A stretch of 64,000 nucleotides of DNA from Acinetobacter pittii ATCC 19004 = CIP 70.29. GTDB taxonomy: Bacteria; Pseudomonadota; Gammaproteobacteria; Pseudomonadales; Moraxellaceae. The position numbers were made by a program, and so were the translations under genes. Position 1 is the first letter of the stretch, and each line of letters opens with the position of its first letter. A model generated the notes under the pieces. The model had not been told where the DNA came from. It ran no database searches and saw only the letters and a list, made by a program, of their open reading frames with translations. Location of the stretch: NCBI RefSeq assembly GCF_000369045.1, contig NZ_KB849786.1:727906-791905 (forward strand), read 5' to 3'. Of this stretch, positions 36,458 to 46,416 are shown piece after piece.

Positions 36458-36512
36458 ATTGAACCTGTTAAATTGAAAAACTGAAATAGCAAATGAAAGC
36501 ATAGAAAGGAAA

Positions 36513-36537
36513 AAGTGAGGCTGCTAGAGCCTCACTT
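36513..36537. terminator. bidirectional terminator between the TetR gene and aspD
   Basis: AAGTGAGGCT / AGCCTCACTT, a perfect 10-bp stem with a 5-base loop, A-rich on the left and TTTAT on the right, between convergent genes. Confidence 0.8.
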
Positions 36538-36548
36538 TATATAGGTGT

Positions 36549-38162
<1,614 letters not shown>

Positions 38163-38203
38163 TTATAGTGAGATGAATAAAATTTCTAATTCAATGTATA
38201 AAA

Positions 38204-39889
38204 TCAGGCCAAGCCTACAATCAGTGGTCCGAGCAAGGTTAAGAACACATTTGCTAGGGCATAGGTAATTGCAAATGGAACGGTCGGAATCGAGTTTCCT
38301 GCTTTGTCTAAAATTGCACCAAATGCAGGGTTTGCACTGCGTGAACCAGATAGTGCACCTGCCATTACTGCAACGTTGTCATAACGCAGAACATAACGAG
38401 CAAAGAGCATGGAAAGTAGGAGAGGAACCAGTGTTACCACAACTCCAATCATAAAGAGTGAAAGACCACTTTCTTTAATGGTTTGAATAGCTTGTAAACC
38501 TGATTGTAAGCCGACGGCAGCAACGAAGCCTGCAAGACCCAAATCTTTAAGAAGCTGTGAAGCTGCTAAAGGCATATTGCCATGCACTTGATTTCTGCTT
38601 CGAATCCAACCAAACAGAAGACCTGATAGTAAAGCACCGCCACCGGCACCAAGAGTTAATGGCACATCACCTAAACGAATCACAAAAAGACCAATCACTA
38701 AGCCAACCACAAGGCCTGCACCATGGAAAATCCAGTCCGTTTTTAAACTTTCAGGTAGGGCTTTACCTGCTTCTTTCACCAAGCGGTCAAGGTCGCTTTT
38801 TGTACCATATACGGTGACCACATCGCCTTGACGTAAAACGGTGTCATCACTTAAAGGTTGTGGCTCATCCTTACGTTTAATCGCAAGTACATAAATACCG
38901 TGCTTTAAATACGTAGGCGTATTGGCCTTAATGTCTCCTAAAGTACGGTTGAGATATTTAGAATTTCTTAGGATGACATCGCTGGTATCCATAATCATTT
39001 CCATACCTTGCGATGACTGTAATTCGCTACCGATTTGCTCGGCAACTGAAACTACATTGGCACGGCGACCAACCAGTAAAATGACATCGTCTGTTTGTAA
39101 AGTTAGCTCGGGAGCGACATCAATAAACTGATCTTTACGTTTTAACCGTTCAATCGTAATACTCGGCTCTTTTGCTTCAATTTCCGCAATAGTTTGCCCA
39201 TTGGCTTGTTTAACTTTATAAATACGGCCAACAATTTCGGGCATTGCCAGTTCTTGGCCTGGGGCTAATTCAAAAGCACCTTTGAGCCGTTCACTTTGAG
39301 CTTTTAAAGCATCGTCGTGAATTTCTTTACCCATAAATTTAGGTAAGATATTCACACAGACAATAATTGCTCCCAATGAACCGAAAATGTAAGTGACCGC
39401 ATAGCCAATCGCGACATTTGCTTGAAGTCTTTGAATTTCTGCGAGGGGGAGATCGAGTCTAGAAATTGCATCTCCCGCAGTCCCAATAATGGCTGATTGA
39501 GTCATGCCGCCCGCAGCGAGACCCGCAGCCAAACCTTTATCGAGATGAAAAATTTTAGCCATCACTAAAACAGTGACTAAACCACACACTGCCATGAATA
39601 CTGCTAAAAGAATTTCTTTTATAGACTGTGGCCCAAGCGATTTAAAAAACTGTGGACCACTTTCAAAGCCAACTGCGTAAATAAAGAGGGCAAATAAAAT
39701 TGCTTTAACACCGTTATCGACAGGTACGCCAATAAGGCTTAAAACAACTGCGACGAGTAAGGAGCCTGCGACTCCACCAAACTGAAATTTTCCAAACTGG
39801 AATTGTCCAATCCAGAAGCCTATTGCGAGTGATAAGAACAATAATATTTCGGGGCTGTGCTTTAAAACACCTTGTAACCATTCAATCAT
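38204..39889 (-). CDS. aspT: aspartate:alanine antiporter
   Basis: A 561-residue inner-membrane exchanger of the AAE family. Each end has about five membrane helices built from the AspT/YidE/YbjL duplication, including GAGGGALLSGLLFGW in the C-terminal half. The large cytoplasmic middle (about 200-385) carries two RCK_C/TrkA-C-like domains. It takes in aspartate and releases alanine made by AspD, generating proton-motive force. It is the first gene of aspT-aspD. Confidence 0.93.
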   Translation of the reverse strand: MIEWLQGVLKHSPEILLFLSLAIGFWIGQFQFGKFQFGGVAGSLLVAVVLSLIGVPVDNGVKAILFALFIYAVGFESGPQFFKSLGPQSIKEILLAVFMAVCGLVTVLVMAKIFHLDKGLAAGLAAGGMTQSAIIGTAGDAISRLDLPLAEIQRLQANVAIGYAVTYIFGSLGAIIVCVNILPKFMGKEIHDDALKAQSERLKGAFELAPGQELAMPEIVGRIYKVKQANGQTIAEIEAKEPSITIERLKRKDQFIDVAPELTLQTDDVILLVGRRANVVSVAEQIGSELQSSQGMEMIMDTSDVILRNSKYLNRTLGDIKANTPTYLKHGIYVLAIKRKDEPQPLSDDTVLRQGDVVTVYGTKSDLDRLVKEAGKALPESLKTDWIFHGAGLVVGLVIGLFVIRLGDVPLTLGAGGGALLSGLLFGWIRSRNQVHGNMPLAASQLLKDLGLAGFVAAVGLQSGLQAIQTIKESGLSLFMIGVVVTLVPLLLSMLFARYVLRYDNVAVMAGALSGSRSANPAFGAILDKAGNSIPTVPFAITYALANVFLTLLGPLIVGLA

Positions 39890-40892
39890 TTTGATCTCAC
39901 TTTTATTATTAGCTCTATCTTTAATATATAAATTTATTTATTTTTCATTTTTAAAATACAGTATGAAAATTACTTAAGCAAACCTTCAGGTTTAGTGGTT
40001 TTCTTAAGTTTAATTATAAAAAATAATGTGCTTAAAATACGTGTGAACTAAGGTCTGGTGGTAATTCTGAGTGTTTAAATCAACTATTAATTTTTTAATG
40101 AAAGGTAAAATTTATTTACAATAATATAAAGAATATTTTATGAGGTTAAAGCGTCTTGCTTATATCTAATCTTGAAAATAGATTTTTAATATATTGATAT
40201 TTAAATAATTAATTTTTAATTGCTAGACTGGTCTTAATTTTTATATAAATTAAAAAATAATCTACTTAAAATTAGTTTTTTGATAATTGTGTCGCATAAA
40301 TTAATTTTTAATATATTTAAATTAATCTTCATAATTACATTTATTTTAAAGAAAAATATAAGATTTGAAATTGCCGTTCTTGAATAGAATGTATATTTGA
40401 ATATAAAAGTGATTAATGTTTTGGTTTTATATTCTAATTAAAATTATCATATTAAAAAGAGAGGGTTAAAGATTTAGAAACTTGAGAGTACTCTATGAGT
40501 GCTCATATTTTTAAGTAAATCCCTGCCCGCCTCTATAACCAACACGCTATTCTTTTGTACTGTTTTTCCAATCACTCACATGCCGTACTGTTCAGAAATG
40601 CTAAATTTTTGATGGTTTCGTGCTGTCACATGCTGATCTCAGATAATTTGGTCATAAAACTGTGTTATCTCAGCTTAAGCCTTTGACTTTTAGGTTCTAT
40701 TTTAATTTGGCCACAGAATTTGTACAGATTATTCAGCAGTTTCAATAATATATTGAACAGTAGACGGTAATTTTCATCTCAAAATTTATGATGACTTGGA
40801 TAGTTTTTCGATTGATTTATATTTTAATTTACCTTAGTAATAAAAAGAGTTTTGTGTGACACAGTTAAAACTATAAATCTCAGAGTATAACT
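39890..40892. other. 1-kb AT-rich divergent region between aspT and pqiA
   Basis: No supported gene in 1003 bases. The first 600 bases are extremely AT-rich; the right third (from about 40490) is less so and probably holds the pqi promoter. A 17-base palindrome TTCAATA-ATA-TATTGAA lies at 40741-40757. I see no repeat array or RNA gene. Confidence 0.5.
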
Positions 40893-41501
40893 ATGAAGCT
40901 TAAAGAATTAGCAGGTTGTGAGGAGTGCGATACTGTCTATCGTAGAACCCCGCTTGCTTATGGAAAAAGAGCTTATTGCTTATGCTGCGGTGCTGAACTC
41001 TATCGGCACACCAAACCTTTTCCGACACTATTGGCATTAATCTTAACGGCGTTGATCGTATTTATTATTGCCAATAGCTTTCCTATCGTAAAAATTGAAT
41101 TGCAGGGCAACATCTCTGAAACCACCTTACTGGGTGCGGTCTGGGTGATGTTCCATTATGATCGGGCTTTTGTTGGCATTCTTATTTTAATCACCACTTT
41201 TATTGTGCCACTTTCCTATCTTTTATTACTCTCCTATGTGTTGGGCACAGTAAGCGTATTGAAGAAAAGACCCACATTTTTAGTATTTGCCTTACGTACA
41301 CTTTATTTTATGAGAGTGTGGGGAATGGTTGAGGTCTTCTTAATTGGAATCTTGGTCACGCTTGTGAAGTTAATGGGAATGGTGTTGGTGATTCCCGAGA
41401 TTGCGTTATGGGCATTTGCGATTTTAAGTGTATTGTTGGTCTATATTACTTCCATAAAGGTGAGTGATATATGGAACGAAATTGATAGGTCACTGCCATG
41501 A
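40893..41501 (+). CDS. pqiA: paraquat-inducible protein A, first half-size copy
   Basis: A 202-residue membrane protein with one PqiA unit. An N-terminal zinc-ribbon pair CEECD...CLCC (residues 9-12 and about 31-34) is followed by four transmembrane helices with the IANSFPIVKIE motif. E. coli PqiA is a single chain with two such units; here they are two genes. Part of the PqiABC system that moves lipids between inner and outer membranes. Its stop overlaps the next ATG (ATGA). Confidence 0.9.
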   Translation: MKLKELAGCEECDTVYRRTPLAYGKRAYCLCCGAELYRHTKPFPTLLALILTALIVFIIANSFPIVKIELQGNISETTLLGAVWVMFHYDRAFVGILILITTFIVPLSYLLLLSYVLGTVSVLKKRPTFLVFALRTLYFMRVWGMVEVFLIGILVTLVKLMGMVLVIPEIALWAFAILSVLLVYITSIKVSDIWNEIDRSLP

Positions 41502-42307
41502 AAACGATAAAAAATGTGACCCAAACACAAAGCTCGCAGCAAGGGTCAATGCTTAAGCAATACCCAAGAGCCAAAGATCTCTCATTAATTGTGTGTCACT
41601 GCTGTGGGGTTGTAAATTCTGCTCAAAATGAAAAGAGACAACTCAACCAAAGCCATCAGGTGTCACGTTGTATTCGTTGTAATAGCGTACTGCATTCACG
41701 TAAGCCAGCGAGTTTAAATCGAACTTTTGCCTTAGTGGTAGCTGCGACCATTCTCTATATTCCCGCCAATGTACTTCCAATGACGGTGACTGACTCACTG
41801 TTGGGTAGCCAGCAAGATACCATCATGAGTGGGGTCATTTACTTTTGGCAAAGTGGAGACTATCTGGTTTCAGCGGTCATTTTCATGGCCAGTATTTTTA
41901 TTCCCATGCTAAAGCTACTGATTTTGTATTTTTTATTGGTGGCGGTATATCTGCAACAATCGTCAGCATGGAAGTTTTTACCTGAGCAATGCGTTAAATT
42001 ATATCGAGTTGTCGAGTTTATCGGCCGTTGGTCAATGATTGACGTATTTGTGGTGGCACTTTTAACAGCGCTCATTCAGATTCAGTCGCTCGCTACCATT
42101 TTAGCAGGGCCGGGTTCGATTGCTTTTGGTGCAGTTGTAGTGTTAACCATGTTTGCATCTTTAAGTTTTGATCCACGACTTATTTGGGATAACTTCTATG
42201 CATCTCAAAATACAAATAAGCCTTCTTCCTTTGCCTCAAACAAAACCAAGATTATTCAGGCAGAACATCCGCCGTTGAATAATGATTCCATTAATCCCAG
42301 TCAATAA
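41498..42307 (+). CDS. pqiA: paraquat-inducible protein A, second half-size copy
   Basis: A 269-residue protein with the second PqiA unit: zinc-ribbon cysteines in CHCCGVV and CIRCNSVL, then four transmembrane helices with the IPANVLPMTVTDSL motif and RWSMIDVFVVALL. A polar tail follows. It starts inside the previous stop codon, which indicates coupled translation and a fixed ratio of the two halves. It is the inner-membrane partner of the MCE protein encoded next. Confidence 0.9.
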   Translation: MKTIKNVTQTQSSQQGSMLKQYPRAKDLSLIVCHCCGVVNSAQNEKRQLNQSHQVSRCIRCNSVLHSRKPASLNRTFALVVAATILYIPANVLPMTVTDSLLGSQQDTIMSGVIYFWQSGDYLVSAVIFMASIFIPMLKLLILYFLLVAVYLQQSSAWKFLPEQCVKLYRVVEFIGRWSMIDVFVVALLTALIQIQSLATILAGPGSIAFGAVVVLTMFASLSFDPRLIWDNFYASQNTNKPSSFASNKTKIIQAEHPPLNNDSINPSQ

Positions 42308-42314
42308 AAGAACA

Positions 42315-43982
42315 ATGAGTATGTCTGAAAATGAAATAACCCCTGGTAACTCAGATCGTCGTGATCCAGATGTTGAACTGGATAGCATGAATGATTTGCC
42401 AGAACCCCAAGAAAAGAAAAGTCGATGGAAGCCTCTTTTAATTTGGCTCATTCCATTGATTGCTCTTTTAATCGCGCTTTCATTAGCGATAAAAGCGCTC
42501 TTGTCTCATGGCCCGACCATTGACGTATCTTTTAGGACGGCTGAGGGATTGGTCGCGGGTAAAACAACGGTCCGTTATAAACAGGTGGATATTGGCGTAG
42601 TACGGCAGATTGATCTTTCAGAAGACCGTTCACATGTGATTGCCAGAATTGATTTGCGTAAAGATGCGAGTAACTTTGCCGCGAAAGATTCACGGTTTTG
42701 GGTTGTGCGACCACGGATTGGGACGAGTGGGGTTTCAGGAATAGACACATTATTGTCAGGTTCATATATTGAAGTGGATGGTGGTAAGTCGGAAGAGAAA
42801 AAGCTTGAATTTACAGGCTTAGAAGTACCGCCAGTGATTACTTCCGATGTGCCGGGTAAAGAATTTTTCTTAAATGCAGATGACTTGGGGTCTTTAGATG
42901 TCGGTTCCCCAATTTATTATCGTCGAATTAATGTGGGCCAAATTACAGCCTATAAATTGTCAAATGATGGTAAAACTGTAGAGTTGCAAACTTTTATCCG
43001 TGCACCATATGACAAGTTTGTCACCACAGATGCACGTTTTTGGCAGGCGAGTGGTATTGATGTGAGCCTGAATGCTTCAGGATTTAGTTTAGATACTCAA
43101 TCGCTGGCAAGTATTGTCGCGGGCGGTATTGCTTTTGGAATTCCTGAAAGCTCTCGTGCTACTACAGCGGCAAATCATAGTCGCTTTAATCTATGGGACT
43201 CGAAATCTGAGGCATTAAAAGACCCTGACGGGCAACCTCGCGGTGTGATTATGTACTTTGATCATTCATTACGTGGACTGTCTGTTGGCGCGCCAATTGA
43301 TTTCATGGGCATTGAAATTGGTAATGTTAAATCAATTAATGCAGAGTTTTATAACAACTATAAGCAGATTCGTATGCGTGTTGAGGCGGTCATCTATCCG
43401 TCACGCGTTGAGAATGGACAGGCACTCAATCCAAACAGCAATATTTTCAAAGATTTTGTTGAACATGGATGGCGTGCTCAAATGAGAACAGGCAACTTGC
43501 TCACGGGTCAAAACTATATTGCCCTAGATAAGTTCCCTAAAGCTAAACCAGCCACATTACAAATTTTGAGTGATGACCGTGTGGTGATTCCAACTACACC
43601 AACTGAACTGAGTGGCTTACAAGCACAAGTTTCTCAGATTGCTGACAAGTTAACCAAATTCCCGTTAGTTGAGATTGGGCAAGATGTACGTAAAACGCTC
43701 AACAATATGAACACAGCCATTGAGTCTACCGACAAACTGGTTAAACAGTTAGATGGAAAAGTTGCACCTGGCTTACAAGCAACCTTGGACGATGTTCGTA
43801 AAACTGTAAGATCGTCAGAGTCTATTTTGTCGAGTGATGCGCCGTTACAGCAAGACGTACGTAAAGCATTGCAGCAAATGACACGTGCGGCTGCTTCATT
43901 ACAGTTAATGGCAGACTATATTGAGCAACATCCTGAATCAATTATTCGTGGTAAAACACCAGAGACCGATGATGAAAAATAA
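42315..43982 (+). CDS. pqiB: MCE-domain lipid transport protein PqiB
   Basis: About 555 residues. One transmembrane helix lies near the N-terminus (LIWLIPLIALLIALSLAI). Three MCE/MlaD domains follow (from about 55, 170 and 290), each with a GLVAG-, DVGSP- or SVGAP-type start. A helical C-terminal region (about 420-545) would form the long syringe-like needle that spans the periplasm. The start is not certain: ATG 42315 and ATG 42321 are both possible, and an upstream ATG at 42282 overlaps the previous gene. Confidence 0.92.
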   Translation: MSMSENEITPGNSDRRDPDVELDSMNDLPEPQEKKSRWKPLLIWLIPLIALLIALSLAIKALLSHGPTIDVSFRTAEGLVAGKTTVRYKQVDIGVVRQIDLSEDRSHVIARIDLRKDASNFAAKDSRFWVVRPRIGTSGVSGIDTLLSGSYIEVDGGKSEEKKLEFTGLEVPPVITSDVPGKEFFLNADDLGSLDVGSPIYYRRINVGQITAYKLSNDGKTVELQTFIRAPYDKFVTTDARFWQASGIDVSLNASGFSLDTQSLASIVAGGIAFGIPESSRATTAANHSRFNLWDSKSEALKDPDGQPRGVIMYFDHSLRGLSVGAPIDFMGIEIGNVKSINAEFYNNYKQIRMRVEAVIYPSRVENGQALNPNSNIFKDFVEHGWRAQMRTGNLLTGQNYIALDKFPKAKPATLQILSDDRVVIPTTPTELSGLQAQVSQIADKLTKFPLVEIGQDVRKTLNNMNTAIESTDKLVKQLDGKVAPGLQATLDDVRKTVRSSESILSSDAPLQQDVRKALQQMTRAAASLQLMADYIEQHPESIIRGKTPETDDEK

Positions 43983-44679
43983 AAACATTCTATCTTTTCA
44001 ACATCCTAAAGCAGCCAAATGGCTGCTTGGGAGCGGCCTGTTTTTAACGGCTGTTGCCATGACGGCATGTTCGAGTTCGCCAACGCCAAACTATTATACG
44101 ATGTCCCCTAAAATTACTGCGGCTACAAAATCAACTGTGCAGGTGATTGAGGTATTACCTGTCGGGATTCCAGACCGATTGGACCGTGCGCCTTTGGTGC
44201 TCCAAGATAGTAGTGGTAAGTCTACGGTGTTAAATAATGAACGCTGGACATCAACCATGGGTACGCAATTACGCGATACCTTGTCGGCGGGTTTACAGCA
44301 AAAATTAGGGGCAATTGACAGTTATAGCAGTGGGCTAGCTGGAAACAATCAGCCTTTATATCGAGTTTCTACAGACTTTTCTCATTTTGATATTGTAGAT
44401 AAAAGCTATATTAATATTGCGGTGTCTTGGGTAGTGAAGCGTCAAATACCGCCCACTCAATTAGAGTCAAATAATGCAAAAGTCATCACGAATGCAGGAT
44501 CTCAGCTCAATTGTCGAATTGCTTTCAAGCAGCCGATTGATCAAAAAACTAAAAAGATGGATGCGATTGTGAGTGCTTCAAGTGAAGCAATGACTCAAAT
44601 TATTAATACGGTTTCTTCTTCAATTGTTGCATTAGATTTAAACAAGAAGTCGGTTATTAGCAATGGTGTTTGTTCATAA
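43972..44679 (+). CDS. pqiC: outer-membrane lipoprotein PqiC
   Basis: A 235-residue ABC-transport-auxiliary (DUF330) lipoprotein. The signal peptide ends VAMTAC, giving a lipidated Cys near residue 34. NYYTMSP and IEVLPVGIPDRLDRAPLVL are the family's N-terminal blocks, and a Walker-like motif is not present. PqiC receives the PqiB needle at the outer membrane. The start lies within the pqiB 3' end (two ATGs in a row at 43969 and 43972). A terminator follows. Confidence 0.88.
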   Translation: MKNKNILSFQHPKAAKWLLGSGLFLTAVAMTACSSSPTPNYYTMSPKITAATKSTVQVIEVLPVGIPDRLDRAPLVLQDSSGKSTVLNNERWTSTMGTQLRDTLSAGLQQKLGAIDSYSSGLAGNNQPLYRVSTDFSHFDIVDKSYINIAVSWVVKRQIPPTQLESNNAKVITNAGSQLNCRIAFKQPIDQKTKKMDAIVSASSEAMTQIINTVSSSIVALDLNKKSVISNGVCS

Positions 44680-44699
44680 AACCAAGCGCTTTTAACCAA

Positions 44700-44737
44700 C
44701 CCCTTTATTTGTGTACAACAGATAAAGGGGTCTTTTA
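44700..44737. terminator. terminator between pqiC and the hydroxyisourate hydrolase gene
   Basis: CCCCTTTAT (44700-44708) and ATAAAGGGG (44722-44730), with a 13-base loop and TCTTTTATTTT. It lies between convergent genes. Confidence 0.75.
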
Positions 44738-44739
44738 TT

Positions 44740-45141
44740 TTAATTGCCTCGATAGGTTGAGTAACCGTAAGGGCTAAGTAGTAACGGAATATGGTAGTGG
44801 TTTACGCTTCCATCAACTTTAAAAATTACAGGAACCTCGGCAAAAAAAGTTTGTTGTTTGTTCTTTTTAAACCAGTCTTCTGTTTTAAAAGTAACTTTAT
44901 AAATACCTTGCTCTAGTTTTTTATTTTCTGGATAGAGCGCAGTAATACGACCACTTGAATCGGTCACTTGCTCATTGAGTTTAATCCACTGGTTATTGGT
45001 GTTTTTTTCTAAAACCACTTCAACCTGAGAAGAGGGCAAACCCGTTTCTAGATTTAACACGTGCACACTTAGCGGATTAGTTTGTGCAAATGTAGCGGAA
45101 GCAATAAATAACGAAGATAAAGCAATAAATGATTTAAGCAT
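44740..45141 (-). CDS. uraH: periplasmic 5-hydroxyisourate hydrolase (transthyretin-like)
   Basis: A 133-residue transthyretin-fold enzyme with a signal peptide (1-20, cut after SATFA). The conserved elements are HVLNLETGLPS (active-site His), the central SSGRIT with Arg, and the final HIPLLLSPYGYSTYRGN; the usual terminal YRGS is YRGN here. It hydrolyses 5-hydroxyisourate from urate oxidation. AAGGAGTTCAAC precedes the ATG at 45141. E. coli has the same gene (hiuH) next to the HprRS system; here too the two-component genes are adjacent and divergent. Confidence 0.88.
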   Translation of the reverse strand: MLKSFIALSSLFIASATFAQTNPLSVHVLNLETGLPSSQVEVVLEKNTNNQWIKLNEQVTDSSGRITALYPENKKLEQGIYKVTFKTEDWFKKNKQQTFFAEVPVIFKVDGSVNHYHIPLLLSPYGYSTYRGN

Positions 45142-45151
45142 GTTGAACTCC

Positions 45152-45640
45152 TTATGAATGAAAAACGGTTTCAATGGCTTTGTTTGCGCATTGATTGTCA
45201 TTTTGTGCGCCGCCAGCACCGGCAACCCCAATCGCTCCGATCACTTGGTTCTCAAAACGAACAGGCACGCCGCCCCCTAACAAAAGTAAATTTGCTACGG
45301 TGGTTAAATTTTTTGCATCGGGGTTTTGGTTACTGTTTTGGCTTAAAACCAAGGTCGATGTTTTGGTAGAGAAAGCGGTATAGGCTTTTTTCTCGGCAGC
45401 CATTAAATTATGCGGACCCACCAGCTCATGCCGTTCGGCAGTTAATGGATTACCGCCGCGATCTACAACAACAACCGCAATATTTTGGTTTAGTTTTTTA
45501 CATGCCTCTTTCGCACTGTCGGCTAACAGGTGGGCAGTTTTGAGATCTAACGAATAAACTTGATTCAAAGCAGGGGGCTGTGCAAAAGTACTATTACCAA
45601 ATAGCACGGCTGCTAACATCAGCCAGTTCAATTTTTTCAT
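45152..45640 (-). CDS. exported GlcG/HbpS family protein
   Basis: A 162-residue protein with a signal peptide (1-20, FGNSTFA cut). The mature part is a GlcG/HbpS (DUF336) domain: DLKTAHLLADSAKEACKKL, VVVVDRGGNPL, and the closing LLLGGGVPVRFENQVIGAIGVAGAGG. The fold binds heme or small cofactors in some members; the ligand here is unknown. It lies 10 bp upstream of the hydroxyisourate hydrolase gene, so the two are one operon, divergent from the response regulator. Confidence 0.85.
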   Translation of the reverse strand: MKKLNWLMLAAVLFGNSTFAQPPALNQVYSLDLKTAHLLADSAKEACKKLNQNIAVVVVDRGGNPLTAERHELVGPHNLMAAEKKAYTAFSTKTSTLVLSQNSNQNPDAKNLTTVANLLLLGGGVPVRFENQVIGAIGVAGAGGAQNDNQCANKAIETVFHS

Positions 45641-45680
45641 AATGATTGCCTCTAAGTCGCTTTGAAAATCTTAAACAAAT

Positions 45681-45696
45681 TGCTTAATTTTAAGCA
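45681..45696. promoter_or_regulatory. 16-base palindrome in the divergent promoter region
   Basis: TGCTTAA-TT-TTAAGCA is a perfect inverted repeat between the HbpS-like gene and the response regulator gene. The same TTGCTTAATTTT half recurs at 47830-47841 upstream of the lipocalin gene. Confidence 0.45.
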
Positions 45697-45706
45697 TGAC
45701 AATCAC

Positions 45707-45722
45707 ATTACAAAGTTGTCAT
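45707..45722. promoter_or_regulatory. CusR/HprR-type response regulator box
   Basis: ATTACAAAGTTGTCAT differs at two positions from ATGACAAAATTGTCAT, the core of the E. coli CusR/HprR recognition box as I recall it. It lies 67 bases upstream of the leftward HbpS-like start codon, well placed to activate the leftward operon. Confidence 0.65.
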
Positions 45723-45744
45723 CTTTCAAATGAGTCTCTACAAA

Positions 45745-46416
45745 ATGCGTATCCTTATTATTGAAGACGAGATCAAGATCGCCACTTATTTGGTCAAAGG
45801 ATTAAAAGAGTCTGGATATCAAGCGGAGTGTGTTCACTTAGGGCTGCAAGGTTTGGAAATGCTAAAGAGAGATCAATATGACTTGCTTATTCTTGACGTC
45901 ATGTTGCCGGACATAGACGGCTGGAGCGTATTACAGATCCTACGTCAGTTTTCAAAAATTCCGGTGATTTTCTTAACGGCAAAAGATCAGGTGATGGATA
46001 GAGTTAAAGGGTTAGAGTTGGGTGCAGATGATTACTTGGCTAAGCCTTTTTCCTATATTGAACTATTGGCACGCATTAAAAGCCTGTTAAGAAGACAGCA
46101 ATATCTGCAAGAAAACGAGTTGACTATTAGCGATTTAAAAATGGATTTGGTTGCTCATAAAGTATGGCGTAGTGGCAACTTAATTGAGCTGAGCAAAACC
46201 GAATTTAATTTGTTGCGTTACCTTTTGCTCAACAAAGAACAAATCGTAACACGCAGACAAATTGGTTCCGAAGTTTGGAATATTAACTTTGACACTGATA
46301 CCAACTTTATTGACGTTGCCGTACGCCGTTTACGAAGCAAAATTGATGAGGGATATGAGTTAAAACTCATTCATACCATACGTGGCTTGGGCTATAAAAT
46401 TTCGGTTAGCTTATGA
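45745..46416 (+). CDS. OmpR-family response regulator (HprR/CusR-like)
   Basis: A 223-residue regulator. The receiver has the acidic pair in IIEDE, the phospho-acceptor Asp in LLILDVMLPD, Thr in FLTAKD and Lys in LAKPFSY. The winged-helix output domain has VWRSGNLIELSKTEFNLL and DVAVRRLRSKID. The group resembles heavy-metal and peroxide responders (CusR, HprR). ATG 45745 gives the family start MRILIIEDE; ATG 45730 would add five residues. Its stop overlaps the kinase start (ATGA). Confidence 0.9.
   Translation: MRILIIEDEIKIATYLVKGLKESGYQAECVHLGLQGLEMLKRDQYDLLILDVMLPDIDGWSVLQILRQFSKIPVIFLTAKDQVMDRVKGLELGADDYLAKPFSYIELLARIKSLLRRQQYLQENELTISDLKMDLVAHKVWRSGNLIELSKTEFNLLRYLLLNKEQIVTRRQIGSEVWNINFDTDTNFIDVAVRRLRSKIDEGYELKLIHTIRGLGYKISVSL

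Noticed and set aside
39890..40892. Possible hidden gene, CRISPR array or mobile element in the 1-kb gap
   Set aside because: No open frame with a start signal, no regularly spaced repeats and no transposase fragments; only AT-rich sequence and one 17-base palindrome.
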